From the NCBI RefSeq assembly GCF_014268745.2, contig NZ_JABWRB020000001.1:2294001-2358000 (forward strand): DNA of 64,000 nt, given 5' to 3'. Source of the stretch: Pseudomonas zanjanensis. Its GTDB lineage: Bacteria; Pseudomonadota; Gammaproteobacteria; Pseudomonadales; Pseudomonadaceae. The notes under the pieces are model-generated. The model did not search any database. It was not told the origin of the DNA and saw only the letters and a list, made by a program, of their open reading frames with translations. A program made the position numbers and the translations under genes. This document shows, piece after piece, positions 30,168 through 39,180 of this stretch; the stretch's first letter is position 1, and every line of letters begins with the position of its first letter.

Positions 30168-30956
30168 ATGAACACTCGCACAACCGTTCTCATCACTGGC
30201 GCCTCCACCGGCATCGGCGCTGTCTATGCCCAGCGCTTTGCCCAACGCGGGCACAATCTGGTCCTGGTGGCCCGCGACAGCACTCGCCTTGAAGCGCTGG
30301 CCGTCAAGCTGCGCAGCGAACACAACGTTGCCGTCGACATTCTCCAGGCCGACCTCACCCAGATCAGCGACCTGACCACCGTCGAAGCCCGCCTACGGGA
30401 CGACGCCAGCATCGGCATCCTGGTCAACAACGCCGGTGCCGCCCAGTCCGGCAGCTTCATCGAACAGTCGACCGACAGCGTCGCGCACCTCGTGTCGCTC
30501 AACACCACCGCGCTGGTCCGGCTGGCCAGCGCCATCGCCCCACGCCTGGTCCAGGCGGGTGACGGGACGATCATCAACATCGGCTCCGTCGTTGGCCTGG
30601 CACCGGAGTTCGGCATGTCCGTCTACGGCGCGACCAAGGCGTTCGTGTTGTTTCTCTCCCAGGGCCTCAGCATGGAACTCTCCCCGAAAGGCGTCTACGT
30701 TCAAGCTGTCCTGCCAGCGGCCACTCGCACCGAGATCTGGGAACGCGCGGGCATCGACATCAACACCTTGAACGAAATCATGGAAGTCGCTGACCTGGTC
30801 GATGCCGCGCTGGTCGGCTTCGATCGTCGCGAGCCGGTCACCATCCCGCCCCTGCAGGAAGAGGCGCGCTGGGATGCCTTGCAGGCGGCGCGCCAAGGCC
30901 TGCTCGGGCAAATCAAGCAGTCCCAGGTTGCCGAGCGCTATCAAGACCTGGCGTGA
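30168..30956 (+). CDS. Short-chain dehydrogenase
   Basis: 262 residues, classical SDR. TGASTGIGAVYAQRFAQRGH is the nucleotide-binding motif, LVNNAGAAQSG the NNAG motif, and SVVGLAPEFGMSVYGATKAF holds the catalytic Ser and Tyr-x-x-x-Lys. A C-terminal QEEARWDALQAAR region matches a subgroup of small reductases often found near OYE genes. The substrate is unknown. It is 69 bases after the OYE gene, probably in one operon controlled by the TetR protein. Confidence 0.9.
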   Translation: MNTRTTVLITGASTGIGAVYAQRFAQRGHNLVLVARDSTRLEALAVKLRSEHNVAVDILQADLTQISDLTTVEARLRDDASIGILVNNAGAAQSGSFIEQSTDSVAHLVSLNTTALVRLASAIAPRLVQAGDGTIINIGSVVGLAPEFGMSVYGATKAFVLFLSQGLSMELSPKGVYVQAVLPAATRTEIWERAGIDINTLNEIMEVADLVDAALVGFDRREPVTIPPLQEEARWDALQAARQGLLGQIKQSQVAERYQDLA

Positions 30957-31045
30957 TCGACGTCTAGCGGGCGCCGGCGCGAAGGAACGCGCCGGATGGC
31001 TCGACGCCTGCCCAGCCTGCTGCCCCCTTATGAGAACCAAGCACC

Positions 31046-32062
31046 ATGAAGGCATTTCTAATCGACCGCTACGGCAAGCACAGTGGCCGTATCGGCGAGG
31101 TACCGGCCCCTGAAGTGGCTGACCACGACGTTCTGGTCCGCGTCCACGCCGCCAGCGTCAACCTCCTGGATTCGAAGATCCGCAAAGGCGAATTCAAACT
31201 GATCCTGCCCTACTCGTTTCCGTTGACATTGGGGCATGACGTAGCCGGGGTCGTGATGCGGGTGGGATCCCGTGTCCAACAGTTCAAGCCGGGCGATGAA
31301 GTCTATGCCCGCGCCCCGGATGGGCACATTGGCACCTTTGCCGAGCAAATTGCAGTGAACGAAAATGCCCTGGCCCGGAAACCGGCAAACTTCAACATGG
31401 AGCACGCCGCCGCCCTGCCCTTGGTCGCCCTGACGGCCTGGCAGGTATTGGTGGAAACCGCGGGATTGAAGAAAGGGCAAAAGGTCTTTATCCAGGCCGG
31501 TTCAGGGGGCGTCGGCACCCTCGCCATCCAGCTTGCCAAACACCTCGGCGCCTTCGTTGCGACCACCACCAGCACCCCCAATGTGCCTTGGGTCAAAGCG
31601 CTGGGGGCCGACGTTGTCATCGATTACAAGCAGCAGGATTTCTCCAGCGTCCTGCAGGACTATGACGTCGTGTTGAACAGCCTGGGCGCCGATGAACTGG
31701 AGAAGTCGCTGAAGATCCTAAAGCCCGGCGGCCAGCTCATCTCCATCTCCGGACCACCCTCCCCGCAGTTCGCCCAGGCCCAGGGATTTTCCTGGCCGCT
31801 GCGGCTGATCATGGGCCTGTTGAGCAGCGGCATCCGCCGCAAGGCCCGCCGACAGGACGTGACCTACGCCTTCGTGTTCATGCGCGCCAGTGGTCCTCAA
31901 CTGCGCGAGATCACCACGCTCGTCGAGTCCGGCAGCATCAAGCCGGTGATTGACCGAGCCTTCCCTTTCGAGGCGACGGCCGATGCCTTGGGTTATGTCG
32001 AACAAAGTCGTTCGAAAGGCAAGGTCGTCATCAGGATTCACTCAGGAATGACCGATGAGTGA
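31046..32062 (+). CDS. Quinone oxidoreductase-like NADP dehydrogenase
   Basis: 338 residues, medium-chain dehydrogenase without the zinc ligands of alcohol dehydrogenases, as in quinone oxidoreductases and alkenal reductases. ASVNLLDSKIRKGEF and LTLGHDVAGVVMRVG are the catalytic-domain marks; FIQAGSGGVGTLAIQLAKHL is the NADP loop. It likely reduces quinones or enones. Third gene of the TetR-linked set; it ends 20 bases from the convergent gamma-glutamyltransferase gene. Confidence 0.88.
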   Translation: MKAFLIDRYGKHSGRIGEVPAPEVADHDVLVRVHAASVNLLDSKIRKGEFKLILPYSFPLTLGHDVAGVVMRVGSRVQQFKPGDEVYARAPDGHIGTFAEQIAVNENALARKPANFNMEHAAALPLVALTAWQVLVETAGLKKGQKVFIQAGSGGVGTLAIQLAKHLGAFVATTTSTPNVPWVKALGADVVIDYKQQDFSSVLQDYDVVLNSLGADELEKSLKILKPGGQLISISGPPSPQFAQAQGFSWPLRLIMGLLSSGIRRKARRQDVTYAFVFMRASGPQLREITTLVESGSIKPVIDRAFPFEATADALGYVEQSRSKGKVVIRIHSGMTDE

Positions 32063-32082
32063 AACCCGTTTGCCTACGTTCA

Positions 32083-33693
32083 TCACCACACCGCAATGTG
32101 CGAATCCGCCCGGGGCTCGGTCCCGCCGCACAGCACCCCGCTGAACGGGTCGCGCAGGATGATCTGGCCGCGGCCATAGTCGGTCAGGTCGCTGGCGATC
32201 TGAACCTCATGCCCCCGTCGCGCCAAGGCATTGGCCAGGTCCCGTGAAGCCCCGTGCTCGATCCCGACCTTCATGTCGCCCAGCCATTGCCAGCGCGGAG
32301 CGTCGAGGGCCGCTTGCGGGTTCAGGCCGAAATCCACCAGGTTCATGACCATCTGCACATGTCCCTGGGGCTGCATGTAGCCGCCCATCACCCCGAAGGG
32401 GCCGAGGGCCTCGCCATTGCGGGTGAGGAAACCGGGAATGATGGTATGGAAGGTCTTCTTGCCTGGGGCCAGGCAGTTGGCGTGGGTCGAATCGAGGCTG
32501 AATTCCTGCCCTCGATTCTGCAAGGCAATACCGCTGTTGGGCAGCACCACACCGGAGCCAAACCCGTGGTAGTTGCTCTGGATGAACGAGACCATGTTGC
32601 CCTCCCCATCCGCGGTCGCCAGGTACACCGTGCCGCTGGCGTGGGGGTCGCCGGGCGCGGGCGGTTGGGCCTGTTCGCCGATCTGCCGACGACGGTGGGC
32701 ACTGTAGTCATCGCTGAGCAGGTCAGCCACCGCCACGCGCATGTGCAGGGGGTCGGTGATGTAGTGCAGGCCGTCGCTGTAGGCCAACTTCATCGCTTCC
32801 AGTTGGCGATGCCAGGTCTGTTGGCTGTCACGGTGATCGAAGTCGAAACCTTCCAGAATCTTCAGGGCCATCAAGGCCACCAGGCCCTGCCCGCTCGGCG
32901 GGATTTCCCAGACATCCACGCCTCGGTAGTTGACGTGGATAGGGTCGACCCACTGGGCGCGATAATCCTTGAGGTCCGAGGCGCGCAGGTAGCCGCCGCT
33001 GGCCCGGGAGTGAGCGTCCAGGCGCTCAGCCAGGGCACCGCGATAGAGGCTTTCGCAGGCGGTGTCGGCCAGTTCCTGGAGCGTGCGCGCCTGGGCCGGG
33101 TTGCGAAAGATCTCCCCGGCCCGTGGCGCCCGGCCGTCGATCAGGAACGTCTCGAACCAGGCGTCCAGCACAGCATCGCGATGGGGTGCGAACTCGTTCA
33201 CGGCGATCTGCCATTGATGGGCAACCACCGGTGACAGCGCAAAGCCGTCCCGGGCCAGGCTGATGGCCGGTTGCAGCAACTCGGCAAAGGGCAGCTTGCC
33301 AAAACGTCGGGACAGCTCGGCCCAGGCCGATGGACAGCCCGGGACCGTCACCGGTGTCCAGCCATAGACCGGCATTTTTTCATGGCCAGCGGCCTTGACC
33401 GCCTCGATGCTCAAGGCCGCCGGCGCATGGCCGTTGCCGTTGAGGCCGTACAACTGGCCCTTGCACCAGACCAGCGCGAAGGCGTCACCGCCGATGCCGC
33501 AGCCCGTGGGCTCCACCACCGTCAGCGCGGCCGCCGTGGCGATGGCGGCGTCGATGGCATTGCCGCCTTTTTGCATGATCTCGATGCCCGCCTGGGCCGC
33601 CAGGGGCTGGGACGCGGCGACCATGCCCCGGCGGGCGAAGACGCTCTGGCGCTGCGACGGATAAGGGTACTCGTGGGCAGAAAATTTAAGCAT
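32083..33693 (-). CDS. Gamma-glutamyltransferase family protein
   Basis: 536 residues, an Ntn-hydrolase of the GGT family. The N-terminal landmark is MVAASQPLAAQAGIEIMQKG and GGNAIDAAIATAAAL. The expected autocleavage Thr is in GDPHASGTVYLATADGEGN (near residue 353), and GSGVVLPNSGIALQNRG is the conserved glycine loop. There is no signal peptide, unlike periplasmic GGT, so it resembles YwrD-type cytoplasmic homologues. It follows an amino acid ABC transporter on the same strand, suggesting that a gamma-glutamyl compound is imported and hydrolysed inside the cell; cephalosporin-acylase-like activity is an alternative. Confidence 0.85.
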   Translation of the reverse strand: MLKFSAHEYPYPSQRQSVFARRGMVAASQPLAAQAGIEIMQKGGNAIDAAIATAAALTVVEPTGCGIGGDAFALVWCKGQLYGLNGNGHAPAALSIEAVKAAGHEKMPVYGWTPVTVPGCPSAWAELSRRFGKLPFAELLQPAISLARDGFALSPVVAHQWQIAVNEFAPHRDAVLDAWFETFLIDGRAPRAGEIFRNPAQARTLQELADTACESLYRGALAERLDAHSRASGGYLRASDLKDYRAQWVDPIHVNYRGVDVWEIPPSGQGLVALMALKILEGFDFDHRDSQQTWHRQLEAMKLAYSDGLHYITDPLHMRVAVADLLSDDYSAHRRRQIGEQAQPPAPGDPHASGTVYLATADGEGNMVSFIQSNYHGFGSGVVLPNSGIALQNRGQEFSLDSTHANCLAPGKKTFHTIIPGFLTRNGEALGPFGVMGGYMQPQGHVQMVMNLVDFGLNPQAALDAPRWQWLGDMKVGIEHGASRDLANALARRGHEVQIASDLTDYGRGQIILRDPFSGVLCGGTEPRADSHIAVW

Positions 33694-33735
33694 GGCAAAA
33701 ACTCTTCAAGACAGGAATTCGGTGGCCGGGAAACG

Positions 33736-34515
33736 TCACAGCACGCGGCTGAGAAAAGCCCGGGTGCGCGGATGAATCGGATGACAGAAAATCTGCTCCG
33801 GCGGCCCTTGCTCGATCAGCTCGCCCTGGTCGAGCACCACCACACGGTCCGCCACTTCCCGGGCGAAGCCCATTTCGTGGGTCACTACGACCATGGTCAT
33901 GCCCTCCTCGGCCAATTCCTTCATCACTTGCAGCACCTCGCCGACGGTTTCCGGGTCGAGGGCGCTGGTGGGTTCATCGAACAGCATGGCCTGGGGCTTC
34001 ATGGCCAGGGCCCGGGCAATCGCCACCCGCTGTTGCTGGCCGCCGGAGAGCATCGATGGGTAGTGATCGGCCTTGTCCGCCAGGCCGACCCGCTCCAGCA
34101 ACCCGCGGGCCTGTTCCAACGCGGCGGCGCGAGTCACACCGAGCACCTGGATTGGCGCCTCGATGATGTTTTCCAGGGCGGTCATGTGGGGAAACAGGTT
34201 GAAGCGCTGGAACACCATGCCTATGTCCCGCCGCTGCCGGGCGATGTTGCGCTCCGACTCACGCACCAGGCTGCCATCGGCCCGTTCGCGATAGCCCATG
34301 GGCTGGCCATTGACGCGGATGCGTCCGCCCTGGATGTCTTCCAGCAGATTGATGCAACGGATGAACGTGGTCTTGCCGGAGCCCGACGCACCGATCAGCA
34401 CCACCACTTCGCCGCGCCGCACTTGCAACGAGATGCCCTTGAGAATCTGCAACTCGCCGAAGGACTTGTGAACGTCCAGCGCCTCGATGATCAGCTCTTC
34501 GCTTTTATGCGCCAT
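33736..34515 (-). CDS. Polar amino acid ABC transporter ATPase, GlnQ-like
   Basis: 259 residues. Walker A is GASGSGKTT, the signature [17 protein letters not shown], Walker [15 protein letters not shown], and [20 protein letters not shown] is the switch region typical of amino-acid ATPases. The ATG at 34513-34515 begins [13 protein letters not shown]; a longer frame runs back into the permease gene. It lies 2 bases after the permease and 42 before the GGT gene. Confidence 0.93.
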   Translation of the reverse strand: MAHKSEELIIEALDVHKSFGELQILKGISLQVRRGEVVVLIGASGSGKTTFIRCINLLEDIQGGRIRVNGQPMGYRERADGSLVRESERNIARQRRDIGMVFQRFNLFPHMTALENIIEAPIQVLGVTRAAALEQARGLLERVGLADKADHYPSMLSGGQQQRVAIARALAMKPQAMLFDEPTSALDPETVGEVLQVMKELAEEGMTMVVVTHEMGFAREVADRVVVLDQGELIEQGPPEQIFCHPIHPRTRAFLSRVL

Positions 34516-34517
34516 GG

Positions 34518-35294
34518 TCAACGTGCCCTCAGCAGGTTCAGGGTGCTGCGACCGAACATCCGCGTCGACGCCGGCGGTGGCGACGAAGGCAGGTCCGATT
34601 GGCCGAAGCGAGTCTCCAGCCAGCGCTGGAAAAAGCCCCACAGCGTGGTCAGCAACAGGAAATAGATCGCCACCACCAGGTACAACTCGAATACTCGGAA
34701 CGTCGCCGACGTGACCATCTGGGTACTGAGCAACAATTCCTGGACGCCGATCACGCTGACCAGCGTGGTGTTCTTGAGCATCACGTTGAACTCGTTGCCC
34801 AACGGCGGAACGATGACCCGGAACGCCTGGGGCAGGACAATGCGCCGCATCAGTTTGGCGAAGGTCATGCCCAGGGAACGTCCGGCCTCGTATTGCCCCT
34901 TGTCCACCGCACCGATGCCGGCGCGGATGATCTCGGCCATGTAGGCGCCCTCGTTGAGGCCCAGGGCGATGATCGCCGCCTGGATATTGCCGGGAATCAC
35001 CAGCCCAAACAGGTCAATGTCTTCGAAGCGGAAAATCCCGCCAGCGGCCAGCGCGGTGTAGAGGAAGACGATCTGCACCAGCAATGGCGTGCCGCGCATC
35101 AACCACACGTAAAAGCGCACCGGCACATGCAGCAACGGGTTCTTCGACAACCGCAATAGCGCGGCGGCCAGCCCCAGCATGCAGCCCAGCAACATCGCCA
35201 GCACACTGATCAGGCAGGTCAGCCAGAGCCCGGTGAGGTACACGCCACTGGGCTGGAGCAGGTACTGCCAGAACACATCCCAATTGAAATTCAT
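34518..35294 (-). CDS. Polar amino acid ABC transporter permease
   Basis: 258 residues of the HisM/GlnP class, with spans such as [20 protein letters not shown]. The motif [18 protein letters not shown] and the EAA-type loop [20 protein letters not shown] are diagnostic. A single permease gene implies a homodimer. It is 12 bases downstream of the binding-protein gene. Confidence 0.92.
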   Translation of the reverse strand: MNFNWDVFWQYLLQPSGVYLTGLWLTCLISVLAMLLGCMLGLAAALLRLSKNPLLHVPVRFYVWLMRGTPLLVQIVFLYTALAAGGIFRFEDIDLFGLVIPGNIQAAIIALGLNEGAYMAEIIRAGIGAVDKGQYEAGRSLGMTFAKLMRRIVLPQAFRVIVPPLGNEFNVMLKNTTLVSVIGVQELLLSTQMVTSATFRVFELYLVVAIYFLLLTTLWGFFQRWLETRFGQSDLPSSPPPASTRMFGRSTLNLLRAR

Positions 35295-35306
35295 CGACGG
35301 TTCACC

Positions 35307-36113
35307 TCAATCAAGGGTGTCACTGGAGACATGCCATTTGCCGAGCAGTTGGCTGTAGCTGCCATCGCTGCGCATATCGCCGATCACCTGCTGCACGGCG
35401 GCGGTCAGCTGCGGATCGTCCTTGCGAATACCCAGGCCGGTGAGAATCCGGCTGAAGGCCGGCACGCCTTCCTCGAACAGGTCGGGGGCCATGGTGGCGT
35501 AGTAACCGGCGGTTTCCACGGTGGTGCCGTAGGCGTCGACCTGGCTGATGCGCAGGGCCTGGAAGGCATCGGTGTCGGAGTTGTAGACCACCAGTTTCAT
35601 GGCCGGCTTGCCGGCCTTGGCCAGGGTTGCGTTCTCGGCGTCGAGCAAGGTCTTGATGGTGGAGCCATTGAGCACCGCGACCTTGTGACCAGAGAGATCC
35701 GGCAGTGTCTTGAGGCCCTTTGGATTGCCCTTGGGCACCACCACCGCCTGGCTGGAATACATGTAGTTGACGATGTCGATCACCTCGCGGCGCTCGGGCT
35801 TGTCGAACAGCTGGTCGACGATCATGTCGCACTGTTGGGCCAACAGCGCCGGGAGCAATCCGGAAAACGGAATCACCCGCCACTCCACCTTTTTGTCCCC
35901 CAGGCGCTTGGCGATTTCCAGCCCCAGGTCCACGGTCAATCCCTTGGGTTTCTGCGCCTCATCGAAGGACACCAGCGGCGGCGAATCCATGCCTGAGCAG
36001 TAGACGAGTTTATCGGCCTTGAGCAAACGCTCCGGGACAACGGGCGCGGCAACCGCCCATTGCGCACAGAAACCCAAGGATAAAGCGGCAACCAACAGGC
36101 GAGGCTTATGCAT
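35307..36113 (-). CDS. Amino acid ABC transporter binding protein (family 3)
   Basis: 268 residues with a signal peptide (LLVAALSLGFCAQWAVA). The mature domain shows LVYCSGMDSPPLVSFDEAQK, GLTVDLGLEIAKRLGDK, QQCDMIVDQLFDKPERREVI and SQAVVVPKG, standard for solute-binding family 3 proteins of polar amino acids and derivatives. The GGT-family gene in the same operon makes a gamma-glutamyl compound a plausible ligand, by inference only. Confidence 0.9.
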   Translation of the reverse strand: MHKPRLLVAALSLGFCAQWAVAAPVVPERLLKADKLVYCSGMDSPPLVSFDEAQKPKGLTVDLGLEIAKRLGDKKVEWRVIPFSGLLPALLAQQCDMIVDQLFDKPERREVIDIVNYMYSSQAVVVPKGNPKGLKTLPDLSGHKVAVLNGSTIKTLLDAENATLAKAGKPAMKLVVYNSDTDAFQALRISQVDAYGTTVETAGYYATMAPDLFEEGVPAFSRILTGLGIRKDDPQLTAAVQQVIGDMRSDGSYSQLLGKWHVSSDTLD

Positions 36114-36192
36114 GACCAGACACTCCAGTTCATTAATGACGGGCAGTACTCAAAGTCAAAACACGGGGCAGGCTCTAAGTGACCCGCTCTCG

Positions 36193-36861
36193 TTATTTTT
36201 TCGATTGCAGGAACTCGATCAATTCAGGGACGGTGCCTTCGATGTGCGCACGCACCACCGCCTCGGCCTTCTCGGCATCGCCCGCACGCAGGGCGTCGAG
36301 GATCAGCATGTGCTCCTGACGCGCACTCAGGGGCTTTTCCACATGCTGCAGCCACAGGCGCATGGGCGCTTCGATCAGGGAATAAAGCGCGCTGATCTGC
36401 TTGAGCAATCGCGGACGACCGCTGAGGCTGCACAGGTATTCATGGAAGGCGCGATGGCGGCTGACCCACTCGGCGCTTTCCTCGCGGTAATCGTCCATCT
36501 CGTCCAGCAAGCGCTCCAGGGCGGCCAGCTGGCGCTCACCAATCTTCGCCGTCGCGACACGCACCGCCAGGCCTTCGAGGGCGCTGCGCATTTCGAAGAC
36601 TTCGTGCAACTCATCGATGTCCAGGCCGCTGACCACCGCCCCGCGATTGGGCCGCAGGGTCACCAGGCCCTGGGCATCCAGACGGCGAAAGGCTTCGCGC
36701 ACTGGCATGCGGCTCATGCCGATCTCGTTGGCGATGTCCTCGGCGATCAGCCGGTCGCCCTTGCGTAACCGCCCGCCACAAATGGCATTGAGCAAGAAGT
36801 TGTAGGCCTCCTCCTCGGCCGTCATGGGCGGGCGTTCAGCGTACGTCGGAGCAAATTGCAT
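36193..36861 (-). CDS. GntR family regulator, FadR/FCD type
   Basis: 222 residues. The GntR winged helix at residues 13-75 contains GGRLRKGDRLIAEDIANEIG and MSRMPVREAFRRLDAQGLV; the all-helical FCD ligand domain follows, with the metal-binding pattern FHEYL and later HMLILDALRAGD. It lies upstream of, and on the same strand as, the amino acid ABC/GGT genes and probably controls them. ATG 36859-36861 with AAGGTG is chosen over an earlier ATG that lacks a ribosome-binding site. Confidence 0.9.
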   Translation of the reverse strand: MQFAPTYAERPPMTAEEEAYNFLLNAICGGRLRKGDRLIAEDIANEIGMSRMPVREAFRRLDAQGLVTLRPNRGAVVSGLDIDELHEVFEMRSALEGLAVRVATAKIGERQLAALERLLDEMDDYREESAEWVSRHRAFHEYLCSLSGRPRLLKQISALYSLIEAPMRLWLQHVEKPLSARQEHMLILDALRAGDAEKAEAVVRAHIEGTVPELIEFLQSKK

Positions 36862-36892
36862 GGCAGCACCTTCTGCATTTTTGTATCCAATT

Positions 36893-36902
36893 ATCCATGG
36901 AT
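36893..36902. promoter_or_regulatory. Palindrome upstream of the FCD regulator
   Basis: ATCCATGGAT, a perfect 10-base palindrome 31 bases before the regulator's ATG, embedded in an AT-rich stretch with TTGTATCCAATTATCC. FCD regulators often bind short palindromes; this is a candidate autoregulatory site. From here to the REPIN at 37108 nothing else is apparent. Confidence 0.4.
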
Positions 36903-37107
36903 TCATAAAAGCAGAATGCATGCCAACCACACGCGTTATCGTGCAAGGGTTTGATTTGAAGGAAGTTTCCGAGGAGAACGACCGCCCGTCTCTGGCCCAG
37001 GGTGGTACGGGTGTGCTACCAAACAGCTCAGCGGCTGCCTTTTATCGGTGCAGGAAGGCGCTTTGGTAACACCGCAATACCGTTCACTCAAGGCTGGTTG
37101 GATTAAT

Positions 37108-37243
37108 TGTGGCGAGGGGATTTATCCCCGCTGGGCTGCACAGCAGCCCCAAAAAAAGGCTGGATGCAGCCAACCTGGCACATTGCGGTGGCTGGGTTCA
37201 GGGCTGCTGCGCAGCCCAGCGGGGATAAATCCCCTCGCCACAG
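37108..37243. repeat. REPIN, GATTTATC variant
   Basis: Arms TGTGGCGAGGGGATTTATCC and GGATAAATCCCCTCGCCACA, with GCTGGGCTGC/GCAGCCCAGC extending the pairing. Same variant as at 9357. It lies 25 bases from the end of the AraC gene. Confidence 0.9.
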
Positions 37244-37268
37244 ATTTCGCCTGCGCATTTGGAGCTCT

Positions 37269-38216
37269 TCAAGCCGGTGCCCTGGGCGTGTCCGAGGGTG
37301 ACTCGCCAAACAGCGCCCGGTAATGGACGGCAAAATGGCTCAGGTGGAAAAACCCCATCGCCACCGCGATTTCACTGACGTTCAGCGCGGCCGCACGGGT
37401 CGTGATCAATCGACGGCGCACCGCATTGAGCCGCAGGTTACGCAGGTACTCCACCGGACGCATGCCGGTGACGGTCTGGAAACTGTTCTGCAGGGTCCTG
37501 CGGCTGACCCGCAATTGCTCGCACAAATCGAGGATGCTCAAGGGCACATCGGCGCTGGCCACCACCAGTTCCTGGCAACGCTTGACCAGGTAGGCACTGA
37601 CGGCAAAATTGCCGCGCCGGCCGCGCACCTCGTCCGTGGCGTGGCTGAACAGGTCGAGGAAGGCGTTGAGCAAAACGTCTTCGAGGATTTTCTCCGCGGC
37701 GGGATTGACCGCATCGGTCTGTTCCAAAAGGTGACGAAACAGTGGGTGGATCCGCTGTTGCACCCGGCGCAGTACCGCCTCATCCACGCTGACCTGGGAC
37801 ACGCTTTTCAAGCGCTTGAGCTGTTCGCTCGACAGTTCGTAGGCCGCGAGCTTGGCAAACCGCACCGTGTCGACATTGGCCGCGAAGAAATGCGTGCCTT
37901 CCGGGGCGTGCAAGACGAAATCTTCGCCATCGCGCAACAGCACGACGCTGTGGGCGCCCACCTGGTGCCCCTGCACCACCGGCGCACCACCCAGGGACAT
38001 GGCAATGCACAAGCGTCCTTTTGGCGCGCAACCGCGCTGCACGACGCGTTTATCCAGCACCTCCTGGAAAATCTGGAAACGCTCGGCGCACACCTGCCGC
38101 AGCTCGCTGGACAGGCAACCGCGCCCGAGCTGGTCATAGACTTGTTGCCAACCCAGGATCGAGCCGGCGTGTTGCTGAGGATCATTGAAGGTACGGACTT
38201 CGGCGAACATGATCAT
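37269..38216 (-). CDS. AraC family regulator, EutR-like
   Basis: 315 residues. The C-terminal double helix-turn-helix contains LCEQLRVSRRTLQNSFQTVT and ALNVSEIAVAMGFFHLSHFA. The N-terminal GWQQVYDQLGRGCL and the ILDLCEQLRVSRRTLQ stretch resemble EutR, the ethanolamine operon activator, but no eut genes are near. The target is unknown: the gene is flanked by REPINs and is co-directional with the nine-gene catabolic operon upstream. An alternative ATG lies two codons later. Confidence 0.82.
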   Translation of the reverse strand: MIMFAEVRTFNDPQQHAGSILGWQQVYDQLGRGCLSSELRQVCAERFQIFQEVLDKRVVQRGCAPKGRLCIAMSLGGAPVVQGHQVGAHSVVLLRDGEDFVLHAPEGTHFFAANVDTVRFAKLAAYELSSEQLKRLKSVSQVSVDEAVLRRVQQRIHPLFRHLLEQTDAVNPAAEKILEDVLLNAFLDLFSHATDEVRGRRGNFAVSAYLVKRCQELVVASADVPLSILDLCEQLRVSRRTLQNSFQTVTGMRPVEYLRNLRLNAVRRRLITTRAAALNVSEIAVAMGFFHLSHFAVHYRALFGESPSDTPRAPA

Positions 38217-38274
38217 TGTTCCTCGGTGGCGCTGTGCTTACTGCCTGGTACGGTTATGCAAGCAAGTCGGTAGC

Positions 38275-38387
38275 CCCGTGGCGAGGGAGCTTGCTCCCGC
38301 TTGACCGGAGCTGGCGCTCCAGCGCGAAGCGCTCACAAAAATGGGTCTGCTGCGCAGCCCAGCGGGAGCAAGCTCCCTCGCCACGGG
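38275..38387. repeat. REPIN between catabolic operon and AraC gene
   Basis: Arms CCCCGTGGCGAGGGAGCTTG and AAGCTCCCTCGCCACGGG are inverted copies. The internal loop (TTGACCGGAGCTGGCGCTCC) differs from other REPINs in the window. It lies 31 bases after the last gene of the nine-gene operon. Confidence 0.88.
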
Positions 38388-38418
38388 TTCATCATTTCAT
38401 TTGGGTGAACAGTGCTGA

Positions 38419-39180
38419 CTACCGGAAATCCAAAGCCAGTTCCATGCCAAGCATGTGCAACCGGTACTCGGCAGCCTTGATGTCCAGAGGCGCCAACAAA
38501 GCCCCGGACAGCACCACCTGCCCCGCTTCAACGCACTGCCCATCGGCCAGCAAGCGCCGGACCAGCCAGCACAGGTTGGCCTGGGGCGTGTCCTCCCGCG
38601 CCTGGGCATTGCCCTCGCCACAGGGCACCCCGTCACATTCCAGGCGATAGTTCACGTGGGCCAGTTGCCCGGGATGAAACCTGACCCGCGACCCCAGGCA
38701 ATACAGCGCCGCGGCAGCATTGTCGGCCAGAAACGCGCCGACGCCGAAACGCCAGCCTTGCCAACGGCAATCGGCGATCTCGAACGCCGGCGCGACTTCG
38801 GAAATGACGGCAAGGATGTCCTCGTCGCTGTAGAAGCCGGGCACCAGCGTGCGCCCCAGGACGAACGCCAACTCGATTTCCAACTTCGGCTGAATCAGCC
38901 GTGCGAGGGACACCGTCTGTCCAGGTTCCACGACCATGGCATCGGTCAGCGCCCCCAACACCGGCTCATCGATACCGAAACGGTCCTGGGCGGCGCGGCC
39001 GGCGAAGGCCACTTTCCATCCGGTCAGCCGCTCACCGCCGACCTGGCGCCGACGCAGTGCCTCGCGCTGCAAGGTGTAGCCCGTCGGCAAATCGACGGCC
39101 TCGGGTTCCAACGAAGGCAAGGCGTGTATGGCCTGCCCGGCATCGTGAAGCCGGACCAGCAGATCCTCTTCGCGCCTCAT
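38419..39180 (-). CDS. FAH-family hydratase, MhpD-like
   Basis: 253 residues, similar to 2-hydroxypenta-2,4-dienoate hydratase (MhpD, about 265) and 4-oxalocrotonate decarboxylase. The metal-binding core QPKLEIELAFVLGRTL gives the Glu-x-Glu pair, with VAPAFEIADCRW supplying a further acidic ligand; GWKVAFAGRAAQDRFG is the usual N-terminal segment. It would add water to a dienoate after ring cleavage. ATG 39178-39180 overlaps the stop of the flavin hydroxylase (ATGA), so the two are coupled. Last gene of the operon. Confidence 0.83.
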   Translation of the reverse strand: MRREEDLLVRLHDAGQAIHALPSLEPEAVDLPTGYTLQREALRRRQVGGERLTGWKVAFAGRAAQDRFGIDEPVLGALTDAMVVEPGQTVSLARLIQPKLEIELAFVLGRTLVPGFYSDEDILAVISEVAPAFEIADCRWQGWRFGVGAFLADNAAAALYCLGSRVRFHPGQLAHVNYRLECDGVPCGEGNAQAREDTPQANLCWLVRRLLADGQCVEAGQVVLSGALLAPLDIKAAEYRLHMLGMELALDFR

